The position numbers and the translations under genes are program-made. Below, in pieces: positions 1 through 10,330 of a stretch of DNA of 64,000 nt (position 1 is the stretch's first letter; each line of letters starts with the position of its first letter). The DNA is from Phoebastria nigripes (taxonomy: Eukaryota > Chordata > Aves > Procellariiformes > Diomedeidae). The notes under the pieces are model-generated. The model had not been told where the DNA came from and did no database searches. It saw nothing but the letters and a program-made list of their open reading frames with translations. The stretch covers positions 1-64,000 of the forward strand of contig JAYKAV010000311.1 of assembly GCA_035582835.1 (NCBI GenBank), given 5' to 3'.

Positions 1-477
1 GGTGCACCGTTGTGGTAGCGATCGGCACCTGTTGTTCTTCGACCCTCAGCAACCCCACAACAGAAGGGTCCTTTGAGAGACCGGGCAAGGTAGACAGTTG
101 TTGTAACAAAGGAGAAAACCTCATAAAGGAAGGTGCCATTCTGTTTTTCCTCCATAAAAAGATCCTCAGAGGAAAAGGTATAATTGCTAATTGTCTCCAA
201 GCGGTGGTACCCAAAGTACAGTAACGGCTTCAGTACAACACCCAGATACCAAATAATGCCCAATGCCAGCGTTTTAATAACAAATCTCCCAGGCAAAACA
301 TCACTAATCACTGCAGAGCACAGCAGACTGCAGAAACCAACACCAATCTTTAACATGTACCGCAAAAACAAGAGCATGATGCAGGTCAGATAAACTAATA
401 TTGTGACCAACAACTGTTAACAGATATAAATTCCTTAATATGCTCTAGTTAATCTGTTGTTATCTCAAACCCTTCGT
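1..477 (-). mobile_element. Internal region of an endogenous retrovirus, cut by the window edge
   Basis: Read on the minus strand, this follows directly from the primer-binding site and LTR on its right, so it is the start of a retroviral internal region that continues past the left edge. An ATG at 377-375 opens a frame with no stop for 125 codons to the window edge; its first half is rich in hydrophobic residues. A second minus frame is also open from about position 220 to the edge. I cannot tell which is coding, and neither contains a motif I can firmly assign to gag, pol or env. The distance from the primer site is short, so this could be leader or early gag, or a copy with an internal deletion. 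Assignment as retroviral rests on position next to the LTR, not on domain recognition. Confidence 0.6.
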
Positions 478-495
478 GCCCAATGTTGGGTGCCA
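478..495 (-). other. Retroviral primer-binding site
   Basis: The minus strand begins TGGCACCC and continues for 18 bases in a pattern close to a lysine-tRNA primer site, as used by betaretrovirus-like (ERVK-type) elements. The main differences fall where CpG dinucleotides would be expected, which fits decay by cytosine deamination. It lies 8 bases inside the LTR end at 504, the expected place for minus-strand DNA priming. This is what makes the LTR at 504-1066 a 5' LTR rather than a solo LTR. The tRNA identity is inferred from memory of the lysine-type consensus. Confidence 0.6.
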
Positions 496-503
496 AAAAG
501 GAC

Positions 504-1066
504 TGTCGTGGTTTAACTCTGGCAGCACCTAAACACCATGCAGCTGCTCACTCACCCCCCCGCTCCAGTGGGATGGGGGAAAGAATCGGGAGGGCACGAG
601 TAGGAAAACTCGCGGGTTGAGATAAAAACAGTTTAATATTTGAAATAAAACAAAGTAGAACAGTAATAATAACAGTGATAACAACAATAACAACAATATA
701 CAAAGCAGGCGATGCACAATGCAATTGCTCACCACCTGCCGAACCGACGCGTGCCCGATACAAGAGCCCGTCCTGGGACCCAGAGCCCCCACACACACTT
801 AGGTTTTATACTGAGCATGATGTCGCATGGTATGGAATACCCCATCAGCCAGCTGGGTCAAACACCCCGGCTATGCTCCCCCCGCCAGCTTCCCATGCAC
901 CTGGCAGGGCATGGGAGGCCGAAAAGTGCCCGGTGCAAGCACCACCCAGCAACACACAAAACATCAATGGGCCATCAACGCTCCTATTATACCAAACCCA
1001 AAACACAGCACACCCTCCCCAGCTACTGGGAAGAAAGTTAACTCTGTCCCAGCCGGAACCAGGACA
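504..1066 (-). mobile_element. 5' LTR of the endogenous retrovirus (LTR copy A)
   Basis: This 563-bp LTR starts TGTCCTGGTT on the minus strand (at 1066) and ends AACCACGACA (at 504), with the usual TG...CA termini. A TATA box (TATAAAA after CTCAG) lies near 815-825 and an ATTAAA polyadenylation signal near 633-640, both on the minus strand. It retains many CpGs, so it is fairly young. Four related LTRs occur in this window (6560, 7516, 15021, 42339). It shares its middle A/T-rich module with the copies at 6560 and 42339 and differs there from the copies at 7516 and 15021. The flank after 1066 is host DNA. Confidence 0.88.
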
Positions 1067-4000
1067 GTCTCTTAATTGTCTTTTGCAATGTGGGGGCTCT
1101 AACCCATTGGTAGGAAACAATTATTTACTTTTTTTCTGTAGTCTGTTGAATTTTATCCAGTTACTGCTGCCCTAAGATCTATTGCTTGTGTTTAGTGTCT
1201 GTCTTCCATATGGAAGGATGAGGATGCTCCAGCTCCCTCAATAGTTTGGTGCAGCTGCCAACCAACCTTCCTTGAAGAGGAAGGTATCCCTTATGTTTGG
1301 TTTGCATTTCCTCTGGCCTTATTTGCCAGCTGCTGGTGTCTGCTGCTGCTTATTTTGTTAAATAAACAAGCCTTGCCCTGACAATTACTACATGCAAGGA
1401 CACTTACATACCGTAATCAAGTCACTGCTGATTAAAATTTGAAAACTTGGTAACTAAATCATAGAATCTCACTTCATTTGGTTCTTTGGTCATTGTAATC
1501 TCCTTTCTCTGCATCTTATCCCATTTTTTTTACTTTTCAGTTACAATTAAGTTGTATAGCATTTATTTCCTCTCTTGTACTTGAAAAGGCATCGCCTTCC
1601 TAGTTAACATTACTTGTGATCAGGGCACGAGATACTGAGATTCTTGCAATCACAGATGCATTTTCATGATAAATTTATGCTTTGAAATAGTAGTTAATTT
1701 TTGGACCAAAATATTTGTAATAGAAGTTTGCAGCACTTTCAGTGTTGCTTCCTTTTGATCTGAATTTGCATTAAATTCAGAACTGATAGTAGATTATGCA
1801 AACAGTCCTTCTTCATATTTATAAGATATACTTTCAAAGTGTTCTCAGGATAATCACAGCAAAAAAAGCTGGGGGGAAAAAAAANGTAAATGAATCTAAG
1901 AACTTTCTTTTTTATGCAAAAGAATTTTTCGGGTTAGCTAGTCAAGTTCTGGAACTGATGAGGCAGAAAAAATGATGCCAATTTCCATCAATATAATACC
2001 AGTACATTCTTGATGGCTTTTTTAATATCCTCAAAGTTACTCCTATTTTGCCTTAAAATCTTCTAATTATATTAAACAAATGAAACTGATTAGACATGGT
2101 ACCTTCAGCAAGCCAAACAGTCAGCAAGAAGCAAAATACTTCCATGTAAAATTGTTATTCTACCTACAAGATTTCAGACAAGAGGCAACTATTAATTACA
2201 TGGAAGATCCAAGCAACAAGAGAGCTGACATGTTCCTAGTCTTTNTTACACTTTACTAAACTTTGGTTAGCCACATTTAATAGACTTAATGCCACCAAAA
2301 GCAAGGTCATATATCTAGAAGCAAAGACTATACTCAAACATAAGGCTACTTGCAACCTTAAAATCAATTATTTTGAAAATGATGTGGGAGATTAATAGAA
2401 CTAAGTAGTGGTATGTTGAGGACAAAAGGATGTATATTTCTTGACTACAGTGGCAATGAAAATAGAATTTCACTGGTGTCTGCAGGGCTGATGTGACCAC
2501 TGCTGGAAAAACTGCATCCAGTTTACAAAATAAGCCAAGCCATGAAGAGAGAAGGCAAATACTACTATAAAAGGCTAAGGCAACACTCTTTGGAGCTTGA
2601 AAAACAGGAAGCCTAGCTATCAAAATGAGATCTAATGGTGATGAAACTGATAGCTAGGTGTGGGCACACACAGTTTTGGAAAAGGAACTATAATTTGTAA
2701 GTGTGGTTTTGCTGCCTACAACATGGAGAGAGTGACAGGGTTCTTGAAGGAGAGACTGAAACAGGCAGCTGACTGCAGGATACCTGTGGTCTGACTTTAC
2801 AGCGGCCCTGGAAAAACTACTGCTCAGTCAGAACGAGCAGATGGAAAAGTCCAAATATGGCAGGCAAAAATGCAGTACGAGCTGTGTGCCTGGCACGATA
2901 AGGACTGCAGGTGGAGTGCCTGCCCAGTGCGTGAAGTTAGCCAGTGGGGAATACATGATGACTGCCTAATACATGATGCAGGATAACCTGTAACGTGAAG
3001 CATAGGGAAATGATCAAATTGTTAGAGGGAAAACCAAATTGCACAGCCATTGGATGCAAGCAGCTGGATTGCCTGGACTTCACGGGGCTCTCTGATCACC
3101 TCACCAGAGGTAAAGGAGCATGGGTGGCTGGACAAGGCTGAGATGAGGATGTTCTCTGCAAAAGTGGGATCAGAAAGAGTTCTTGGAGTGGCCTGCTGTG
3201 GGTAGAGGGTAAGCGGGTGCATTTTGGAGATACCAGCAGTGCATTAGCATCTGTGATGGTCCAGTAATTTGCAACACACCGGTAGTGCAGTGGTTAGAAG
3301 GAGAGGTGGGCTCTGGAAAGAGGAGCTAACGCTGTTAATCAGATAGCACAGATTTTCTGATGGATGTTAAGTTAGGTCCAGCAAGAGCTCTGAAAAACAT
3401 TCTCAGGGTCTAGAAAATGCACAACATGAAAACATCCTGAGCAAGAAAATACTTCAAATTACATTATTAGTAAATGACTGCACAGAAACATGCTCAATTT
3501 CTACTGATTTAAAATTAAATTTTAAGTTAAGCTTATGCTTTAGCAATTCCCTAGAGAGGAATGAATTCCTGAATTTGGGACTGACAAAATCTGTCAAAGT
3601 TTATCAGAAGAGAGTTAAGTCATGACTTCCGTAAGGTCTAACCTGCAAATACAGGCTTAACCAGACAAAATGATTTGAATGTGAAGCAAGCGAAACTTAA
3701 AATAGAATGGCAGCATGGTTCGAACATTTTAAAACAAGGACAATTGACTATTTACTGTGAAAATTCCCCAATGCCTGTAGGTCTTTCAAACAAGCATGTC
3801 TTTCTTCAACAATAATGTTAACAGATGGGTGATATTTCTTGCCTGGAATATACCAAATGATATAATGATGCTGATACGCTGTCAAGTCTTAAAACTAATT
3901 AATCCTTTTTTTGCCTTTTAAATAAGAAATGTTGGCTCATCTATACAGTGGAGTTAAAAAACAGTTATTCCAAGCACCATATTTTTAAACAATTGCAGTT

Positions 4001-6559
4001 TCTATCTCTGACATGATTCATTCTTGCAAAGTCAAAGATGTAAACCTGTTCAGCTATCTCCCATTGTCCATTCAAAATACCAGTGTTCTCCATAAAAGGA
4101 AGACACAGCAACAAGTCAAGATTTTTCTGCTTTGGTTTTGCATATAGGTTTCAAGCTACATCAGCCCAGGATCACATAGCAGTAAGTGTAGGAAGTCATT
4201 TTCATGTTTAGTGTCACCTAGAAACCATAAAGATTTTTGGTAATTTGTACTGGCAATAACACTAAGCTGGTCTCCTTAATTTCTCACTGTCTTTTCCCTT
4301 TCTGGTACAAAAAAAAAGAGAATAAAAAGTACAGACTTCCGTTTTTTAAAACGTCCAGAACCAGTTTAGCTGAGACAGATTTTCCCGGACTAAGTTAGGT
4401 TTTAAGAAGAGGACTTGCTCCTTAGCATCACATAGCTATGAAAACCCTCACTCACTGAGAGAAGACACACATTCCAGTAGCACTTCTTCAGCTCTCAGCT
4501 TTTGCATCCATTCTGCTGGGGAAAAAACATCCTGCATTACAGCAATGTTTTTCAATCACACTGGTCCTGCTCTGAATGCATGTTGCTTGCCACTGCTCTT
4601 TACAACACTGTAAGGTCTCTGCAGGCTGAGAAACCTGCAGAAAGGGAACAGTCCTAATTCTGTATCACTTGCAAGATAGCCTCCTAGATCTCACTCTGCC
4701 TTACTCATTACCTTGTCAAAGTTATAAGGAGTTATTCATCGAAGTAGAAAGCTAGCACTGCTCCTCATCTCTGACAGCAGCTTCAGCAAATGCTGTCTGC
4801 TAGCATCCAAAATTGCTGCAGTGACTTCCATAGTGCCAGAAACCATTCTCATTTCACAGAAGCTTGCCCAGGTACTGGCTTTAGCAGCAGCAGCCTGTGC
4901 CATAAACATGCATCGTCAGCTCTGCCTTCCAAAAACTGGCATTAAGAAACAAGATCTTCCAGCTGTCCAAAGTAAGTCGGCATGCTGACAGCAGCATAGC
5001 CCAGCATCAGGGCAGAAAATTGCTTTGGGTTTCTAAATTCTCAATGGTCATGTCATCACAGGCAGCTGGGACTGGAGGAAAGTGTGTGGCAGGACCCTGT
5101 ACTGAAATCAGCAGGGAACTCTCAAAAAATACCCACACACCTTCAGTGTGACAGAAATCAAAAGATTTAAGCATTTTTTACTGTTATGGATTAGGAAGGT
5201 TAGCACTTCAATACATCATTTGTGTATTTGAAGTTTGGCCTTGATTTATTTCTGTTCATATTTCAGGCCCTCCAAGCATTTTACAGTCATTAAATACAAA
5301 GAAGGAGGAGTTGCTATTCCAGTTTTACAGACACAGAAACTGATACATGGAAAGGCTAAAATGGCTTGAAAACCATCATACAGTAAGTGTGGGGTGCAGG
5401 GCAGGAGAGGACAGAACACAGATCCCCCTTCCCCAGGGCCGTGCATTAACTGCTAAGGTCACAGTTCCCCTCACCAGTATGTCACCATAGTGCAGGTTAC
5501 TCTGAGTTGTTGCAAGTATAAGGGCTATACACATACGCAGTTTGGCTTGAATTAAAAAGTGAAATTTTAAGGTGAAAATTTAGTATGTGAACCAGCTGCA
5601 GAGTCCAGAGATGACCAACAAGAAGATCAGAGGTCTGGCAAACCCAACGCCCAGGGCAAAGTCAGCCAAACTGATCTAGGAAAACTGCTCTCTAGGTAAG
5701 ACAAGATAACAAGCCATGCCATGCAGCCATCTTAAGGTGGCATTAATCTCTGCTGTGCTGAGTGGGGTGAGCTCCCCATTGCCCCCATGCTGGCCCATTC
5801 TGTCTCACCACCTCATTAATGCTGACATTAACAGTGTTTTGCTGGATGTGGTTTGTTTGCTTGTTTATATTGTAGCACTGCTTTCTTCCAAGTAGACCAG
5901 TGGAGTAGATAGCCCAGGAAGAGTGGGCAGTCCTTAAGAATTAAAAAAAAATAGAGAAACATCAGTCAGGGGTGGTTTAGATACAGCTGATCTTGCTAGG
6001 GAGCAGCATAAGAATCAAATGAACTGCTCCTGTTTTATATCAGTGAGTGTTGCCAGCCAATGCTACTCTACAGCAAGCTGCATCAACCCAAACAGCAAAG
6101 AAAAATCCCACTATGCAGTCAAGCTGTTGGTGGGACTGCTTGCTTCTACACCTCTCCTTTGCTCTTGGCCTCAGATGAGGCATGGGTTGAGGGAAGTGGT
6201 TCTGCTCTTGCAAATGCCCTGTCTGGGCTGAGATGGGGCCCTCTCCACTGGTGTTCAGGTTTCTCAGTCATGCCCTTCACTACCTGTGCCAGCTTCCAGG
6301 CTTCTGGTCTTTTAAGCTCTGAATATCCATTTCACACTTAGCCCAGTGCTCCTCCCGAATGAGCTCTGCTCTGCAAGGTCTCAAAACTTCTTTCACCAAT
6401 ACTCTAACTGCTGGAAAACGGTTTTATGTGTTTCTAAGTTTGCTTAATTATTCTCTGTGCAAAATAAACAGTTGTTAGAATATTTCTGTACATCTGTTCC
6501 TCATCCTGTCTCTGGGAAAATGATGTTCCTTAGACTACCCCTTGCTCCTTGTAATGTAA
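1067..6559. other. Intergenic DNA with no gene recognised
   Basis: AT-rich sequence without convincing coding frames; all open frames are shorter than about 105 codons and show no recognisable domain. Single N bases occur near 1885 and 2245. A stretch near 2280-2640 reads on the plus strand vaguely like a very old LINE open frame with many stops, but I could not assign it. No RNA gene or promoter was seen. Confidence 0.6.
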
Positions 6560-6721
6560 CATTGTGGTTTAACCCAGCAGGCAGCCAAACACCACACAGC
6601 CACTCACTCACTCCCCCCCCCCAGTGGGATGGGGGAGAGAATCGGGGAAAAAAAAAAAAGTAAAATTCGTGGATTGAGATAAAGACAGTTTAATAGAACA
6701 GAAAAGGAAGGGAAAATAATG

Positions 6722-6755
<34 letters not shown>

Positions 6756-7099
6756 TAGAATATACAAAATGAGTGATGCACAATGCAATTTCTCACCACC
6801 CGCTGAACGATACCCAAGCAGTGATCGCTACTTCCTGGACCACGCCTCCTATTTATCTACTGAGCATGATGTCATATGATATGGAATACCCCGTTGGCCA
6901 GTTCGGCTAGCTGTCCTGGCTGTGTTCCCTCCCAGCTTCTTGTGCACCTGGCAGAGCATGGGAAGCTGAAAAGTCCTTGACTAGTAGACTACTTAGCAAC
7001 AACTAAAAACATCAGTGTGTTATCAACATTCTTCTCATACTAAATCCAAAACACAGCACTAGGAAGAAAATTAACTCTATCCCAGCCAAAACCAGGACA
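6560..7099 (-). mobile_element. Solo LTR, copy B
   Basis: A related LTR in minus orientation, running from TGTCCTGGTTTTGG at 7099 to a decayed terminus near 6560 (terminal TG/CA partly mutated, CpGs lost). The flanks read TGTAA on the left and TATAA on the right, a five-base target duplication with one difference, as expected for a solo LTR formed by LTR-LTR recombination. The TATA box equivalent has decayed to TAGATAAA, while ATTAAA-type polyadenylation sequence is preserved. It is older than copies A and E. An ATA microsatellite has grown inside it at 6716-6755. Confidence 0.85.
6716..6755. repeat. (ATA)n microsatellite inside LTR copy B
   Basis: About twelve uninterrupted ATA/AAT triplets, flanked by interrupted ones. 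The corresponding part of LTR copies A and E is a short irregular AAT/AAC-rich tract, so this microsatellite appears to have grown from an LTR-borne seed. Confidence 0.9.
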
Positions 7100-7515
7100 T
7101 ATAAGCACCACTACATCCACAACAAGATCACAGGGTCTCAGCTTGTGCAACATAATTTAGAGACTGTTTACTCTTCTCCCACTGAACTTAAAAACACAGT
7201 GTGCTCTATTTGTCTCCTACTAAACTGACTTACACAAACACCCCAAAAAAATTGTCCTTCTAAACCGAATGTGCTTATGTTTTCCTGTGTGGTCACAGAG
7301 ACATTTTACTCTTTAAGCAGTTACCACAGATTATATGCATCCTAACAGAAAACAAAACTTTTAATTNTTTTTACAATTAAATAGGTTTTAAAGATAACTC
7401 TTAAAAACTCTTGGGGTGTACTTTTCCCTGGTATGCACAATTGATCTTGCATAGCTCACAGATTGATGGAATCAGATGTTTATTATTTACCCAGCTCCAT
7501 AAAGACATAACACTG
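7100..7515. other. Short unique spacer between two inverted LTRs
   Basis: AT-rich host DNA of 416 bp with no coding or repeat feature recognised. It is the spacer of the inverted LTR pair B (minus) and C (plus). Confidence 0.6.
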
Positions 7516-8089
7516 TGTCCTGGTTTCAGCTGGGACAGAGTTAATCTTTTTCCTAGTAGTTGGTATAGTGCTATGTTTTGGATTTAGTATGAGAATAANG
7601 TTGGTAACACACTGATGTTTTTAGCTGTTGCTAAGTAGTCTGCTAGTCAAGGACTTTTCAGCTTCCCATGCTCTGCCAGGTGCACAAGAAGCTGGGAGGG
7701 AGCATAGTCAGGACAGCTAGCCCAACTGGCCAATGGGGTATTCCATACCAGGTGATGTCATGCTCAGTATATAAAGCTGGGGGAAGAAGGAAGGAAGGGG
7801 GGGACGTTCAGAGTGATGGCATTTGTCTTCCCAAGTCACCGTTATGCGTGATGGAGCCCTGCTTTCCTAGCGATGGCTGAACACCTGCCTGCCGATGGGA
7901 AGTAGTGAATGAATTCCTTGTTTTGCTTTGCTTGCGTACACGGCTTTTTCTTTACCTATTAAACTGTCTTTATCTCAACCCATGAGTTTTCTCACTTTTA
8001 CCCTTCTGATTCTCTCCCCCATCCCATCAGAGGGCAGTGAGCGAGCGGCTGNGTGGTGNTTAGTTGCTGGCTGGGGTTAAACCACAACA
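7516..8089 (+). mobile_element. Solo LTR, copy C (plus orientation)
   Basis: A 574-bp LTR with TGTCCTGGTT at the start and ACCACAACA at the end. A good TATA box (TATATAAA) lies near 7768 and the polyadenylation signal ATTAAA near 7958. Its first about 250 bases are very like copy B in the other orientation, but the middle segment (about 7800-7950) is instead shared with copy D at 15021. Three N bases (near 7600, 8052 and 8059) lie inside it. The flanking bases (ACACTG and CACAAA) do not form a clear target duplication. Confidence 0.86.
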
Positions 8090-8237
8090 CACAAATTTTA
8101 GTAAACTTCACAGAGCTTTCATGGTCATTCAGAAATTTTAAACCCCCGCCCCATATTTTTTAGCTGTGCAAGAACATGGATAACAGTCTGTTCTGCTGCT
8201 CGATGCTATTCTCTCTTTTCCTCCCATGCCCTGTTTT

Positions 8238-10330
8238 ATCATAGAATCATAGAGTATTTTGGATTGGAAGGGACCTTTAAAGGTCATCTAGTCCAACCCC
8301 CCTGCAATGAGCAGGGACATCTTCAACTAGATCAGGTTGCTCAGAGCCCCCTCCAACCTGACCTTGAATGTTTCCAGGGATGGGGCATCTACCACCTCTC
8401 TGGGCAACCTGTTGCAGTGTTTCACCACCCTCACTGCAAAAAAATTCTTCCTCATATCTAGTCTAAATCTACCCTCTTTTAGTTTAAAACCGTTAGGCCT
8501 TGTCCTGTCGCAACAGGCCCTGCTAAAAAGTTTGCCGCCATCTTTCTTATAAGCCCCCTTTAAGTACTGATAGGTGCAATAAGGTCTCCCCGAAGCCTTC
8601 TCTTCTCCAGGCTGAACCACCCCAACTCTCTCAGCCTTTTTTCATAGGAGAGGCGTTCCATCCCTCTGATCATTTTCGTGGCCCTCCTCTGGACCCCCTC
8701 CAACAGGTCCATGTCTTTCCTGTGCGCTGAGGGCTCCAGAGCTGGACGCAGTACTCCAGGTGGGGTCTCACCAGAGCAGAGTAGAGGGGCAGAATCACCT
8801 CCCTCGACCTGCTGGCCACGCTTCTTTTGATGCAGCCCAGGATACGGTTAGCCTTCTGGGCTGCGAGCGCACACTGCCGGCTCATGTCCAGCTTTTCATC
8901 CACCAGTACCCCCAAGTCCTTCTTGGCAGGGCTGCTCTCAATCCCTTCATCCCCCAGCCTGTACTGATACTGGGGGTTGTCCCGACCCAGGTGCAGGACC
9001 CTGCACTTAGCCTTGTTGAACTTCATGAGGTTCACACAGGCCCACTTCTCGAGCTTGCCCAGGTCCCTCTGGGTGGCATCCCGTCCCTCAGGCATGTCAA
9101 TCGCACCAGTCAGCTTGGTGTTTTCTGCAAACTTGCTGAGGGTGCACTCGATCCCACCGTCTATGTCGTTGATGAAGATATTAAATCATACCGGTCCCAA
9201 TACGGACCCCTGAGGGACACCACTTGTCACCAATCTCCATCTGGACATTGAGCTGTTGACCACTACCCTCTGGATGCAGCCATCCACCAAACAGTCCATC
9301 CATCAAATCCGTATCTCTCCAGTTTAGAGAGAAGGATGTTGTGGAGGACTGTGTCAAAGGCCTTACAGAAGTCCAGATAGACGACATCTGTAGCTCTTCC
9401 CATGTCCACTGATGTAGTCACTCCATCATAGAAGGCCACTAGGTTGGTCAGGCAGGACTTGCCCTTGGTGAAGCCATGCTGGCTGTCTCGAATCACCTCC
9501 CTGTCCTCCATGTGCCTTAGCATAGCTTCTAGGAGGATCTGTTCCATGATCTTCCCAGGCACAGAGGTGCGGCTGACAGGTCGGTAGTTCCCAGGGTCCT
9601 CCTTTCTATCCTTTTTAAAAATGGGTGCAATGTTTCCCCTTTTCCAGTCAGTGGGAACTTCACCTGACTGCCATGACTTTTCAAATATCATGGAGAGTGG
9701 CTTGGCAACTACGTCAGCCAATTCCCTCAGGACTGTGGGATGCATCTCGTCAGGTCCCATAGACTTATGTATGTTCAGGTTCCTTAGATGGTCTCGAACC
9801 TGATCTTCTCTTACAGTGGGAGGGACTTTGCTCCACCAGTTCTCGTCTTGCGGTCCATCCACTCGAGAGGTGTGTGAAGAGAGGTTGCCAGTGAAGACTG
9901 AGGCAAAAAAGTTGTTGAGTAGCTCAGCCTTCTCCCCGTCCATTGTTACCAGTTTGCCAGTCTCGGTCATCAGAGGGTACGCTTTTTTTGACCTTCCTTT
10001 TCTGGCTGACATACCTGTAGAAGCCCTTCTTACTATTCTTTGCACCCCTTGCCAAGTTCAGCTCCATCTGCACCTTGGCCTTCCTGACCCCATCCCTACA
10101 CAACCGGGCAGTGTCCCTATACTCTTCCCAGGATACCTGTCCCTGCTTCCGCTGCCTGTGCGTTTCCTTCTTGCCCTTTAGTTTGACCAGCAGGTCTCGA
10201 CTCAGCCATGCTGGTCTCTTGCCTTCCTTGCCTGATTTCTTACACCTGGGGATCGAGAGCTCTTGCGCTCTACGGAAAGCATCTTCAAGGATCTGCCAGT
10301 TTTCCTGGGCCTCACATTTTGAAGCTGTAG
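8238..10330 (-). mobile_element. CR1 LINE, 5' truncated, about 2.1 kb
   Basis: A CR1 non-LTR retrotransposon copy in minus orientation. Its 3' end is the repeated ATTCTATGATTC-type tail near 8238-8255 (seen on the plus strand as ATCATAGAATCATAGAG), which is the CR1 hallmark in place of a poly-A tail. The 5' end stops near 10320-10330, as usual for CR1 copies truncated during reverse transcription. It holds the linker and reverse transcriptase of ORF2 down to the C-terminus, but not the upstream endonuclease. It lies about 150 bp to the right of LTR copy C. No target duplication is expected or seen. Confidence 0.96.
8327..10316 (-). pseudogene. Decayed CR1 ORF2 (reverse transcriptase) remnant
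   Basis: Reading from 10316 down on the minus strand, several frames together give a CR1 ORF2: a basic linker (9924-10316), the reverse transcriptase palm and fingers (9263-10045, with FFASVF, GPDEMHP, NYRPVS and [11 protein letters not shown]), a thumb region (8670-9095, with [12 protein letters not shown] and [13 protein letters not shown]) and the C-terminal [11 protein letters not shown] segment (8327-8620). The frame changes at least three times and stops interrupt it. The catalytic aspartate pair of the FADD box has become FAEN near 9115-9130, so the enzyme would be dead even if the frame were intact. In a live element this protein nicks and copies CR1 RNA at the genomic target. Confidence 0.93.

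Noticed and set aside
7510..8095. Target-site duplication for LTR copy C
   Set aside because: The flanks ACACTG and CACAAA do not match well enough to call.
8760..9251. 163-codon plus-strand open frame
   Set aside because: It is the antisense of the CR1 reverse transcriptase.
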